64,000 nucleotides of DNA from Pleurotus djamor (taxonomy: Eukaryota > Basidiomycota > Agaricomycetes > Agaricales > Pleurotaceae). The notes below the pieces were generated by a model. It was not told where the DNA came from. It did no database searches and worked only from the letters and a program-made list of their open reading frames with translations. Below, in pieces: positions 10,368 through 21,717 of the stretch. The position numbers and the translations under genes were made by a program. Location of the stretch: NCBI GenBank assembly GCA_029747585.1, contig JAPEVF010000226.1, positions 1 through 64,000 of the forward strand, read 5' to 3'. Position 1 is the stretch's first letter. Every line of letters begins with the position of its first letter.

Positions 10368-11589
10368 CTAGTCAACGTCAAAACGACTTTCATCGAACCA
10401 CTCGCAAAGGTCATCCGGATCTTCATCATCCTCGAATGCGACGATGTATTGGTGGTCGACCGGCGGCCCTTGGTTTTTAGCGACCCATTCATTGCGCTAC
10501 GGGGGGGAGGAGGGGGACACGTAAGGGCGTAGACACGGAATGATATAACGACTAGACTTACTCGGCGAATACGGTCGGCAGGGAGTGTGAGCGCAACTCG
10601 CCAGTCGCCCGAGAACGGAGTCTCAGGGCGGATGGTGGCCTCCATGAAGAGCATTTCCGCAAACCACTACGTATGAACATAGTTGTCAGCCGTTGTCCAG
10701 GTAAGGCGAAGGCGACGCACCCTCTTTTGTTCAGTCACAAGACGGTGGCATTTTTTTTGGATCCTTAGGGGGGTCATCGAGAGGGAACCTGTCGAACTGG
10801 AGCAGCCATATTGCGTTGAGAAACTCAGTACGCTCGGTACGCGTAGGTTCGACTGAGAGCCAGTATGGGATGAGAAACACAGCAAATTTCCGCGTTTCTT
10901 CTTGTAAGCGCTGTTGAGCATCCACTCGTCGAGCTCCAGGGCTGGTGAGGATGCGAATCTGCATTTTGGTTTGACTACGGACGTCGGTCAGGTCATCGCT
11001 CTGCAAGGGTGTGTGGGAACACTTACAGCCACTGGATCTCTACGCTCGGGGATGGGGGTCGCAGGGTTGTGTGCGTGTGTTGTGTGTGAGAGAGAGAGAG
11101 AGCAACGTTGTATTTGTGTAGTTCATCGTGGGCGAGGCGCGAATCCAAATGGAAGAGGAAGTCGGCGCAGATCGAAATCTGGAGCCTTAAGGCGAACAAG
11201 GACCATGAGGCGCAAAGCTCCGACACTATTGATTCTCGAATGATGCCCCATCGGCGGCGAAAACCCCGGTTTCTGCTCCATCGTTTTGAGTCCCCCATTC
11301 GCATTGCGGGGTCACCTAATGTAGGCACGGGAGACAGGAATGATGGCTTCAAGATGGCTTCCAAGTAAGAATCACGGAGGAAAGACATACTTGTAGAAAA
11401 TTGAAATAAGTCCTCAGCTCGGTGATTGAACTTTTGAAGCGCGTTATGCGAGTGGCAAAGAGCATAGTGACTGTGTGCTAATCCAACGGTGAAGTCAGAC
11501 CCAGCGGGGTGATAGATTCCGGAGTTCATAGTAGGGTACCATGCCAATGTTGGTGATTGGCGCGCCACCGAGTCCCGACGAAGCGCCAT
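10368..11589 (-). CDS. DRFP / HQ-IVAFE family, copy C (unknown function)
   Basis: An exon ending near 10740 reads FAVFLIPYWLSVEP...FLNAIWLLQFDRFPLDD. The next, after a CGTAG acceptor, reads WFAEMLFMEATIRPETPF...DWRVALTLPADRIRR. The last reads NEWVAKNQGPPVDHQYIVAFEDDEDPDD and stops at 10368. A 188-codon frame at 11589-11023 joins by GT-AG to the exon starting SDDLTDVRSQTK and may be the N-terminal exon; its first half overlaps nothing else coding. Motifs match copies A and B in order and spacing. Confidence 0.5.
11082..11101. repeat. TG/AG microsatellite
   Basis: A TGTGTG stretch runs into an uninterrupted AG run at about 11088-11101. It lies within the minus-strand frame proposed as the first exon of copy C, which lowers confidence in that exon's right boundary. 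Confidence 0.8.
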
Positions 11590-11790
11590 GAAGCGCCCAA
11601 CGGAATGGAAAATGGTCAGGCAACGGAATGGACGATAGAGAGTTCCGAGCGCGAGAAAAGTGTCGGAATCGTCGTAGACCAGTCTACAGACCTCAAAGGG
11701 CCATTCCTAAGCTGGTAGATGGTGTTAGCTCAGCCAGGACTAATAAAAGTCAGACGAAGGAATAAAGGTCAGAACGAAGCGTTCCAAACT
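11577..11790 (-). repeat. dispersed ~220 bp repeat, unit R1
   Basis: Read on the minus strand this unit starts with a paired TCTGACCTTTATTC...TCTGACTTTTATT block. It ends with CCATTCCGTTGGGCGCTTC followed by ATGGCGCTTC. The same start and end blocks recur on the plus strand at 12098-12335 and 13344-13565. The middle is diverged. There are no terminal inverted repeats that I can see. Confidence 0.75.
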
Positions 11791-12097
11791 TTCGCGCGAA
11801 ACTTACATCCAACTGTGCACCTAAGATTGCGAACCCAGACCGATCATATGTATTCAGGGCAAGACTTTGTTGTGAACCCGTAGTATATCAAGCGTCCCAG
11901 TCGGCGCTGGTAAACTGATGTGTGGAGGAGAGAGCGCGATATTGCCAAAACATGTTGCTTTTCGACTACTGCACCTCAGTATTCTGCGCAGCTCGTCTAC
12001 CGTGGCGAGGGAGCTGATGTGAATAGTGGCTTCCAAGGTACTCAAGTTGTCTTGGTGTGTTACCGGGCAACCAAGGTATGACACGTACGTTCACATC

Positions 12098-12335
12098 TAA
12101 GTTTCAGAAACCTCCTTTCTGACCTTTAATCGCTCGTCTGACCTTTATTCGTTCTAGCAGAACCACTGTAGGCCAGAGCGTAAAGGTTTTTTGGCAGCCT
12201 TGCTTCTACCTGCACTAGAAGAATCCGAGACTTAGTTCCATCTCGGAGGTCCCATGGGTTCAACCCGTCCCAAGTTGGTCCCAAGAACATGTTTTGATTC
12301 CGTCGGGCGCTCCGTGGCGCTTAGTGATTCATATG
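12098..12335 (+). repeat. dispersed ~220 bp repeat, unit R2
   Basis: Begins AGTTTCAGAAACCTCC, continues with TTCTGACCTTTAATC and TCTGACCTTTATTC, and ends TTCCGTCGGGCGCTCCGTGG. This is the most diverged of the three units in its centre. Confidence 0.7.
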
Positions 12336-13343
12336 ACAGAGACGGACGTTACTTGAACAGCGAGCCACTACATGTGACGCATCGAATCCTGTACTGACCA
12401 TAGAATAAGGATGCGTCAGGATGCGTCAAACCTTTCGTAGTCCGAAGTAAGCACTGAGGGATAGAACGACAACGGAGCGAGTGATATACACACACTTCAA
12501 TCACGTTGACGTCACCTTCGCTTCCATTTGGAGATGAAGAAGGCGATGTCCTTCAGGCTTCGTGCAGGGTCTAGATTGTTGATCAGCTTCGAGGCATTGA
12601 CGTTGATTGGAACTGTGCCGCGTCAAACTGCGCGCACAGAAAACGCACAAATAGGAAATTGACAGACATCCGGTTGCATAAGTCATAAAAGCTTGACAAA
12701 ACCCAGGGGTCGAAAATAAGGTTATAACGGCAAATTAAGAATTTCTGAGTGTTGAGTTATCACTTGGTTATCGCTGAGAGGTTGACGGCCCGTACTCTAT
12801 GCCATCAGTAGCTCATGCGCAGCGGGAAATGCTACGATTCGACCACTGATAGCTTGGCTGCGTTGGTTTCAAGGAATTGGAGGCGGCTTACTACGAAAAC
12901 AACGAATCTTCGCACCCAAATCTTCGAAGTGTCTTTCCTAACCTGACGTCTGACCCTTATATCATCATAGGGCAGCTTCAGGAGCCCCTGGAGTCTCCTA
13001 AGTAGTGGATGTTTTCCAAGCGATCCAAGCGGCGAGGACTGCAATGCTTCGAGAGCTAATGGCTTCATTCAATAGCTTAGACATGGAGTTCAGTGCTCGA
13101 CACACAATCTACGGCTTTGTACTGCGGTAATGGACCTTCATTATCGGCCCAAGTGCCAGCCCCTATCGAGTTCATGTATGTTTTTGTTCCCAAGTTGCGC
13201 TCCCAACTCGACGCATCATTGTGACATCGCCGTCTGAGAGGCTTAGTACACTCAGGCTCTCATATACGAGGTGATCTGAGATGCACGGGACTCACAAATG
13301 TTCCTTGGTAATATACAACGAGTTAGATGTATGATTCGCACCA

Positions 13344-13565
13344 AAGTTTCAGAAGTCTCCTTTCTGACCTTTATTCCTTCGTCTGACTTTTATTCTTTCC
13401 GTGAAAACTGGCTCTATCCACCACCTCGGAGTCAGCGCTTCGGAGTCTAGGTGCGTACCGCTGCTGATTCCGATACTTTTATCGCGTTCGGAAAGCCTCG
13501 CAGTTCATTCCGTTGCCTAAACATTTTCCATTCCGTCGGGCGCTTCACGGCGCTTCCTGGGTGAT
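13344..13565 (+). repeat. dispersed ~220 bp repeat, unit R3
   Basis: Begins AGTTTCAGAAGTCTCC with the paired TCTGACC/TCTGACT TTTATT block, and ends CATTTTCCATTCCGTCGG followed by GCGCTTCACGGCGCTTC. It is the closest match to R1, in the opposite orientation about 1.8 kb away. Confidence 0.75.
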
Positions 13566-14414
13566 GACTTCTCATCATTTCGTCCCACCGTCCACTATCT
13601 AGCGTACGATGACGGGCAATTTGACCGCAAACGCCTTGACAAAGCTTGGATATGTGAAGGTCCGTTGGCCTCAGTGAAATGGGACGTCAGCCAAATGGTA
13701 AACTTCTCGCCAGTGCCGGCAACGCTAGCAGAGCTTCTAGGAAACCGACGTTCAATGCGTACGGCAAGTGTTGAACTCTAGGGTATGTCTGATGCATGAT
13801 GCATGATGGCTCACGCGAAGGATCAAAACATTCCGGCCCGAGAGGTAATAACTGATCGATCATCGCCAAGACTGTGGAATTCGTTTACTACTAGCTAGTA
13901 GTGTTGTACAAGAGATATACAAAGGCGCGTGTCGTTGTCCATCATCTACTCAAGAAGCTGTCGATCCAAGCTGCAGACCTATAATGTCCTAAGTGGAAAC
14001 ATCCCTAAGAGTACTAAGTCGTCCACTCACCACGGTCAAGCGACTAGTGTCCAGGCTCTCTGGACGCGATGCTGAAGCACCGGAGATCAGGAGCTTGTGC
14101 CCCACCATATCTAGGGTATAGATATGCCTTGACCCAGCACCTCCCACGTATACTTTGACGTACGCCGTGCGGCGATTGTGAGCATTGAAATTGTCTGCTA
14201 GACTGAAGCACTGCGAGATCAGTCGCGGTTGTCCACGAAGTCACCGCGCAACGCACTAGAACACCAACGTCATCCCTTGTCCCAGTCTGTCTCCAAGTTT
14301 TCTAGCGATTATGCGTGCCATCGGGTACGCTTGGGTGGGGGAGACGGCAGGCCCACAGTAGACGGTTGACAGCATTTGGGCGATAGTGAAGCAGCGGGAG
14401 ATCTACGCTGTTCG

Positions 14415-14620
14415 AAGGCGGTGGTGATAGGGTGAAGGTGGTGCTGGAGATGGCGTATTTGGCGAAAGAGAAGCAGTGAGCGGCCTACTCTGGTCGATTG
14501 TGGTAGCTTGGTGATGGTGTTGCTGGGGATCGCGTATGTCAAAGCGTTGGTGGTCTACTTTGAGGACGGTGATGGCTTGGTGATAATGGAGCTGGAGATG
14601 GTGAGTATGAGGGTTTAGAG
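14415..14620. repeat. imperfect GGTGATGG-rich tandem repeat
   Basis: Variants of GGTG(A/T)TGGnG(T/C)TGCTGG followed by a GATnGCGTAT-like tail occur near 14420, 14510 and 14575. Spacing is irregular and divergence high. It lies just left of a short TGCGAGAAA repeat (about 14620, 14657, 14685). Confidence 0.5.
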
Positions 14621-15471
14621 TGCGAGAAAGATGGACAGAAGCAGTTGAGAACCTGGATTGCGAGAAAGTGATGAAACTAAGACTGCGAGAAAATATCAAT
14701 AGGTCAATGAGAATGCAAATTCCTTCAGTCACTTGGAAAGAAACACGCGTTGGCAATGGAAGCTACCCTTCGACAACTTTCGGTGGCTACGAACACCCGA
14801 TTGCGTATAGACTGCGTTGCCAAAGCCCTCTTGTCTTCTCCGTCTACATGAGCCGGACACAATCCACGACAGCCCCTGCAACGTTAATACCCAGCTGCAT
14901 TTTCAGACGTCATTCGTCAGTCCGATCGATTTGCATTTCGGCAAAGACACTCACATAGGCGATATGCACACATCGAACCGCCCAGGTATCCTTCACATTC
15001 CTCCTTCCTTCCCCGAAGACACTGCAATGGACATCGAATCTAAGGGGCGCAATGACGGGATTGTCCGCCAAGCATCATCAGGACCAAACGTTTCAGCGTT
15101 CAAGGATCCAGCGGGACATACGAGAGCGGGCACCAAAGTCGTAGCTTCAAGGATTGATCGTGTTTTGGGGTATGCTGGGGCTATTCAGCGCCATTCATGA
15201 GATCCAAGGTCGAAGAGCGGTCGCGATCATAGTTCTTCCAGCAGCGTTGGTATTGACCGTCGCTGGAATCAGCTTCCTTCCCAACACAGCTGTCTGAACC
15301 AGCGTAGGAGGGCGGTTCGTGTGGGCAGAGGAGACGTTTGCTCGTGGATGGGCACAAGATCCAGAAGAGGTGGCATGTAAAGGGTGATGCGGAGAAGAGA
15401 TGATAGCTCAGAGCTGTAGGGATGGAGGGACGACGTTGGTGGAATTGGGATGACGGGGGAGGCTCGGAAGT

Positions 15472-15574
15472 GTTCCGAGCTCACGTGCAAGAGATCTAGG
15501 AGCTCCTCCTATCTAGGGGTCAGGCCGTTCCGTGCTCACGTGGGACGGACCTAGGAGCTGCTCCTATCGCGAGG
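15472..15574. repeat. two 55 bp-spaced CACGTG / AGGAGCTCCT repeat units
   Basis: Unit 1 starts GTTCCGAGCTCACGTG at 15472 and unit 2 starts GTTCCGTGCTCACGTG at 15527. Each continues to a CTAGGAGCT(C/G)CTCCTATC block. Both carry a CACGTG E-box/G-box core (15482-15487 and 15537-15542) exactly 55 bp apart. The first unit also has a perfect AGGAGCTCCT palindrome. Confidence 0.8.
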
Positions 15575-16226
15575 CCACGAAACCCCATCGCCGTCGGTGG
15601 GTAATCACAGGTGCAATAGACGTTGTCTCGCGGCGCTTTTAAGTGCGTCACTAGGTGTAAGTGGGATAACATCGACAGACCCAGAATTGTGAGGCTCACT
15701 GGGATAATGGGGCGGAAGGGCGCAGGGCACGAGGCATTTCAAACATGAACTTCGCCGAAAAGGGGAAGTTGCATTGCCCATCTGGTCCGAATGAAGCTTC
15801 GAGGCTCCCTGCGGAAATGGACCCGAAGGATTATTCGGCTCAATCAGGCATGAGCGTCACCAAACAGAGAAAAGAGAAGCAGAGAAGCTGTCAAAGAAGT
15901 GAGGCTCAAAAAGATTTCGGGCCTTGAGGTCCACTTGGGGCGGGCGATTAATTCACCACAAGGCCCATATTTAAAATGAAATGATGTCCCTTAGGTGCAT
16001 AGAGTCTCCCTTTTCCTAGAGCGACCAGCGGGGCCCATAACCTGTTGAGCAGCAGGATAGCTACAAGCCATAAAGGCGAGCACTGCGCTAGGCGAGAGAC
16101 CAAGCTATTCACCTGAGGTTGTATAGCACACGAGTAGTAGGTAGAACGAGTGTTAGATATTCCCTAGATACATACAGGCTTTATATACTACGAGTGACTA
16201 CTAAATATGGACTAAGGAATGTGTGA

Positions 16227-16312
16227 GGTGTCGAACTAGACACCATGTGAAGTGTCGCACTAAGCGACATGAAACCATGCGTGACGTCGACCTAGAACTA
16301 GTGTGTCGACGT
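16227..16312. repeat. cluster of three short perfect hairpins
   Basis: Three inverted repeats follow one another: GGTGTC/GACACC at 16227-16244, TGTCGC/GCGACA at 16253-16269 and ACGTCGAC/GTCGACGT at 16284-16312. Fungal LTR ends often carry such palindromes, so this may be an LTR remnant, but no LTR boundaries, primer-binding site or gag-pol trace were found nearby. Confidence 0.65.
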
Positions 16313-17818
16313 GGCGATTGAGAGGTGCATGCGCAACATTCAGTGCCATGGTCTAAGAACACGGGGGTATGATTGCGTTAGGACAGCATTCCGGGGCTGA
16401 CGAGTTATTCAAGGATTTGGTGTGCAGGGGAGGGAGTTGAGGCGACAAGGACCTAGATTTCGTTGTCAGGGCCCAGGGGAATGATAGTACATGATGTGTG
16501 AGTGACGTACTGTGAAGTTGTAATGTGAATCTAACCGTTTTCTCGAGATATACACATGAAAACAAGTATTCTGTGTTGATTCTGCGTAGAGGAAGGAAAA
16601 GCGGAAATGATGGTCTGTGAGTGATATGGTCAGTCCAACAGCTCACAAGCACTTACATTAGGGGCTTCAGCCATTTTGGATCATTTCGCATGTGTCGTAT
16701 CCATGACTTTTCGAAGCCTTAAGATTCCGGCTCGAGGGGGCGACCAGAACTTTGAAATGTCAATCCTGGGACGGGCCTCTTGTAAACCTGTCCAGGGCTA
16801 CATGCGTCATGTGGGACCTTGTGTGTAAGACTTATAGACCCGTAGTTCAAGGTCGTCGCGCGATTCTTAATGTCGGCGTCGGAGCGTAGTTTGTACCGGT
16901 AAGTTCGAAGATTTGACCTGAAGAAACGGATACTTAGTGTTACCGCAGGCACAGAATCAAAGGTACGTTGCGCACCGTGGATTTACAGTTCATTCGAAGC
17001 GGTTCTGTTAGGCTTTCGTGGAAAGGCGAGGACAAAAATTGAACATCTGGATTTCGTGAATATTTCACTAATTATATTTTGAAAAATTGACTCACCATAC
17101 TGGCATACATATGACCTTCGTAGGCTAGCCCAATTTAGGGACAGTAATCCCTACGAATCCATCACTTTCGTGTTTTCGACGCGACGGGGAAGGCTTTGCT
17201 CCCAACCTGGAGAATATTAATTGCTCCCAGCCCTTCGAACGCCGGTTGTGGCGAGGTCGCGACAAATAGACGCAAGTGAATAGACTTCGTATGCTTGAGC
17301 TACGAGTAATCCGATGCGAGCATACCGAGTTGAAAAGTTTGAGCCGAATTTGTGTTGGGAGTTGTGATAAGATAAGATAAGAAAATGTGATTGGCGTGAT
17401 GTGACCGGAGCTCAAAAGCAAAATTGAACCTTGGACTCCAGGCGCACGGTAGGTTAGACATATACAGGCCTTTCAAGTCGTCCGTTGTTCGACCAAGAAA
17501 TAGAGTCCAGCCGCGCGTGCATCCCATTGTAAAAGGATCAAACAAAGATCAACGGACCAACCTATGATATCCAAAATTTGTAAGTGTCGTAGTTCCTCAA
17601 GCATTGGCTTTCTGGTTGCGGTTGAGAAAGACTCAAGAACATACATTCCTGAGACATCCATACTCTATAAGCTGGTGCGCGACGCGTCGACTTCTGGTCG
17701 ATTTGCTTTTTTATCGAAGTTGGCCAAGAAAGGTTGCAACGAGCGCTTAGCCTGGACCGAGGGCCCCTAATCTAGATAGGACAAGATAGAAGTATATACA
17801 ACGCGACGAAAGTACTAC

Positions 17819-19210
17819 TTAGTTGTAAGGCTTGTCCCCAGCCCATGCAATCGGAGCCTTAAGTAGAACAGAAGGATGCGGGTTCTCCTCAGTGGGGATA
17901 TAGGCCATGTCAATGTGGATATCCGTGTCCTTCCTAAATACCAGGCAATGGGTCGACCCTCCAAAGTGGAACATCCCAATTTCTTGACCTTTAGCGACAT
18001 AATCACCCTCCTGGACCGCCATCTCGCAGGTAGATATTTCGACCATGCCAACACCGATGAAGCACATCAATCCGATTTTGGGGTTTTTGGCACGAATGAA
18101 GATGAGCGCGCGAGCGGCGACGGACGTGATGAAGGATTGGGAAAGGTTGGGCCCAGCCGGGTCAGCACCGTTTCCTTGCGTTTCTGTATCCTCAAAGCTC
18201 TCTGTAGGTGATTCTGCAAAATAGGTACCAGGGACTTGAACGGTCTTGACGATGTAACCGTCGACAGGACTGTGCCATCGATGATACTTGGTGGCACTCA
18301 GGAATGCTTGGAATATTGTTCCGCCAGTGAATTGAACAGCGAGGGGATCATTGTTGAGCATGTGGGAAAGCGAGTAGGGCTGTCCTTTGAGCCAGAACTG
18401 GTCGCGAAATTTGACATCATGGGCAACGCGGTATACGGCGGACTCGCAGGCGCTGAAGACCACATCGTCGTTGTCCATCAAGTGAGGGAGTATATCACGT
18501 TGTCCGTCTTGGAAAACGCGAGTGAAGAATTGATCCCAGGACTTGAACCCCATATGACCGTTTGGATCTTCACAGTCACAGACAAAGGTGGCGGCGAAAT
18601 CAGGCATGACGATGCTGGCCGAGGGACCAAACCAGCCATTGTCGGCGTTGGTGAGGACGGAAGTCGAAGGGTAGGAGCTGAGATATTTAGCCCATACGTC
18701 GAACATTTTCTTGAACATAGCGTTGACGGTAGATTTGGTGAACATGGCATATCCAGCTTGAGTACCCATAGGCCAATCGAGGATAGCATTAATGGGGACA
18801 CCAACAAGATGGTTGGCCTCAGGATTATTGGGATCGTAATGCCATTCCGGTGCCTCGCCAATGACCGTGTCAAACAAGTTCAACATCGTCATGTAGTCCG
18901 TGACCTAACGCAAGGCATGTCAGATGTAGCAAATCGGATGTGCAGAGATTAAACTAACCTGGGATCCCCCAACGGGGTCATTTTCGTGGCCAGCCGGAAT
19001 TTGAGTAAACATTTCATGGAATCCCTTCCAAATTTCAGGGTTGTCTTCGATGAGACGACGAAATTCCTGGATGACAGTGTGCCAGCTGGGCGCCCTCTCG
19101 GCCGCGTCGCCAGCTTGCTCAAGTTTCTTCGCAACCCAAGACCTAACGGTATCTCGATTACGGGGCATCCAACCGCCCATGACGCCGACGCGTTGACGAA
19201 GGGAAGACAT
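17819..19210 (-). CDS. PSD-like decarboxylase (possible aromatic amino-acid decarboxylase), copy 1
   Basis: Two exons, 19210-18959 and 18904-17819, joined across a 54 nt GT-AG intron, give 445 residues. The N-terminal third (MSSLRQRVGVMGGWMPRN...) is the phosphatidylserine-decarboxylase-associated domain found in basidiomycetes. The C-terminal half is the PSD fold, with HRWHSPVDGYIV and FHFGGSTHCLVF. In this superfamily the chain cleaves itself between G and S of the GGST-type motif, and the serine becomes the pyruvoyl cofactor. There is no mitochondrial presequence or membrane segment, unlike true phosphatidylserine decarboxylases. Length and domain order match fungal soluble tryptophan-decarboxylase-type enzymes (PsiD family), so an amino-acid substrate is plausible but unproved. 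Where canonical PSDs have SPxDG, this protein has SACES. A TATAAAAG box lies about 125 bp upstream. Confidence 0.9.
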
Positions 19211-19334
19211 AGCTGATAACTCTAGAGGACGATGAGATCAGTGACATGGATACAACAGGGAGAGGGCATCACGCACTGGAAGAGCTCTTTGGTTGAAGGC
19301 GTATCACTGAGGTCCTTGGAACGAAAAGTACAAG

Positions 19335-19342
19335 CTTTTATA
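19335..19342 (-). promoter_or_regulatory. TATA box of PSD-like gene copy 1
   Basis: TATAAAAG on the minus strand, about 125 bp before the start codon at 19210. The paralogue at 46.2 kb has the same octamer about 130 bp before its start, which supports function. Confidence 0.7.
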
Positions 19343-20847
19343 CCCAGTAACTCGAGGGCATGCTAGGATATCGGAATGACCAAATCCATTCCATCGCGTC
19401 CGCGGAGTCACCACACTGTCATCGTACACTCAAGAGCCTTCGACTAGGACCGGTCTCGGAGAGGTAAATTGAAGGGACTACATAGGGAACCAGCTGAGGA
19501 GGTGAAGGAGCAGTAGATAAGGAAAGAAGCGTCTGTCGGCATCTTTTTTTTTAAAAGCGAAAATGGTTATAATCCGACGTACAGGTATGGAAGCCCGATA
19601 TTAGGCGATTCTTATACAACGCTTCATCAATCACTGATCGTGCTGCAGTGAGAACGATCATTGGGTGCGAGCGGTGCGCGCAAACCGTTCTTATTCGTGG
19701 ATGTGTATGATTCCGAGCTCATTCCCTGGTCTCAACAGCCTGTCGAAGTCGGCGGAAGATACGAGGAAAATGAGTGGACGGAGATTCCTAGCGTTCGAGT
19801 TGTATGGAGAGAACGTTCCGTAATTCCCGGATTGATTAATGACTCTAGGTATGTTCGATGCAAACTCCCAATATGATTGGTATAGAGCTAAGAAAAGCGA
19901 ATTAGATGCGGCGTGAGTGGGTATCTGATCATCCGTCCGACGGTGCTGCGAATCGAGTCCGACTACTCACTTTATCGAACACGGCGCCATTGGAGGCTTT
20001 CTGTGGCGGCGACCATGTAGACGTTGATGATGTAGGTCGACTGGTATGTGCTTCTGTTGACAAATTCTTCAGGTCATATACTTAGACTGTGAAACACCAC
20101 GAGGCCAAGTGATATTATCATGATGATACGATGTTGATCAGTTGTGAAGGGAAGTATCGAATCGGTCGAAGAGTTCGAGAAGGAATAAACGGACGCGCCG
20201 AAGTTTGTGGTTCTTTGGTACGCATCAGATATCTATCCGGTTCGAGAACGTTAAGTAAGTTACCTACATACCCGAAATGTGCATCACCCTCGGGAGACAT
20301 GACGACACGCCGGTATGCTCCAAGGCTCGTGCCAACGGGAGAAGGCAAGGAGAAGAGCTGGGATGCGAGCTTAAGCGCTCACAAAGTGCCGGGACACGAA
20401 ATGACTTCAATTTGAATGAAAACCAAGGCAAGAAGATGTTGCTATAATTATTTCCGTGACGGGCCAGCGACTCAGCTTCAGCCATGATCCTATCAGTTCT
20501 ATGAGTAGCACTTGCATCGTCAGTTTTGTTGACTGACGGGGTGTAAAACACGTCCGATAGCCGTAGCTAACTTGTCATTGACGGAGTATGTCACCTCGCG
20601 GGAGTGCTCGGTTCCTTGAAGACGATAACGCTATAGGAGAGATCGTAGGGCATGGTATCCTGTAAGCATTCCTCCCAAACTCCAAACCCAATGAAACTCT
20701 TTCACAACGCGCTGGTCCGTCCCTCCAGATGTCAGGTACTCGTTGGACTAATTAGTCTGTTTGAATCTCGAAATCGTCCTGCAGTGTTCTTAAAGAGAGG
20801 GTAGGATCCTAAGACACAGTCTGGGGCGTCCGAGGTGTAGATGGCCA
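19343..20847. other. no confidently supported gene
   Basis: A 71-codon plus-strand frame at 19661-19876 (with FLFVDVYDSELIPW and EWTEIPSVRVVW) looks protein-like and ends at a possible donor, but no partner exon was found. Frames on both strands overlap at 20.1-20.55 kb with no motif. It may hold a small unidentified gene. Confidence 0.4.
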
Positions 20848-21717
20848 TCAGTCGTACTTGTTCCCTGATATAGCCTCGTGCGCGAGGGATTCGAAATATA
20901 CAAGAAGTTTGGGAATAATGATGAATGCAGAAGCTATCACGGGTAGAACCAGCAGGAGAATGGGTGTTACGGACGCTGGAAGGAAGCCGAAGTATAGTGG
21001 TTCGAGAATCAGGGTGAAAGGCACTGCAGCTTGCAGTGGCGAAGACGTTGGTCCCGGTTTCGGGGTGACCACACCAGTGTCGACCACTCTGATACGCACG
21101 TATCTGGTTCTTGTCGATATCTTGAAAACTTTCTGAGGATTTCCTTTCCACGTGTGGTTGGGGTTGGTCTCCAGCAACTCAGCTAGCATGCTGGCACTGA
21201 GAATTTGTATGTCAAACTTGGCTGGGTACTAAACTTTATGGATAAATATTGAGATGCTAAGACTAGAAAAGGAAACGCACTGAAGTGGACCATGAGAGTC
21301 GAAGAACATAGGCATTGTACTTCCTCCACGCGTTGGCGTCAAGGTTGAGGACGAGAAAGAGCTCGTGAGGGCATCCGTATGGACTATTGACTGTCGGTTT
21401 TGTCACGTCGACTTCGGTTTCGCAAACCGAGCTCAGAAACGTGCCAAAACGGGCCGGTAGCAAGCCAAGCTCTTTCTCGTTGGAGACGAAGTCGAGGGAG
21501 TGCCTTTAGCCATATGAAGACGATAAATGGCAGAACTGTGAACAAGGAATCATCTGGGAATCATTCACGCATCGCACCATTGAGATATCGACGCTGGCAG
21601 GACGACAGAAACGGGGTCACTAGTAGCATCGACTTGAAAGTTTCTAATTTCGGTGTTCGCCAAGCTTATCGTCGTAGTCCATGTGAGAACGAGGAGCCAA
21701 AGAGGTGTGTTGAGCAT
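20848..21717 (-). CDS. putative type I secretory-pathway membrane protein
   Basis: A three-exon model reads through cleanly. Exon 1 starts at 21717 with a signal peptide (MLNTPLWLLVLTWTTTISLA). Exon 2 carries LGLLPARFGTFLSSVCETE and CPHELFLVLNLDANAWRKY. Exon 3 has FDIQILSASMLAELLE, RYVRIRVVDTGV and LILEPLYFGFLPAS, then one membrane helix (PILLLVLPVIASAFIIIP) and a short tail to the stop at 20848. The topology, a lumenal domain of roughly 190 residues and one C-terminal helix, resembles PIG-X/PBN1-type ER proteins of GPI assembly, but that link is only a guess. The exon 1-2 acceptor (AAAG) and the exon 2-3 acceptor (CAAG) are weak. Confidence 0.5.

Larger units (their letters stand above)
13566..17818. 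other. gene-poor stretch with repeats but no supported gene
   Basis: About 4.2 kb without a gene I can defend. Open frames of 60-127 codons occur on both strands (for example 14817-15200 plus, 16353-16652 minus, 17125-17545 minus) but lack motifs or consistent splicing. Distinct structures inside it are listed separately: an imperfect tandem repeat near 14.5 kb, paired CACGTG repeats at 15.5 kb and a hairpin cluster at 16.2 kb. Confidence 0.6.

Noticed and set aside
18236..18952. 238-codon plus-strand frame
   Set aside because: Exactly antisense to the second exon of PSD-like copy 1, whose splicing, length and motifs are convincing. The same shadow appears antisense to copy 2 at 46219-46887.
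17819..19210. A psilocybin-type biosynthetic cluster anchored by the PSD-like decarboxylase
   Set aside because: No small-molecule kinase, N-methyltransferase, P450 or matching transporter is visible anywhere in the window. The neighbours are iron uptake, ubiquitin and housekeeping genes.
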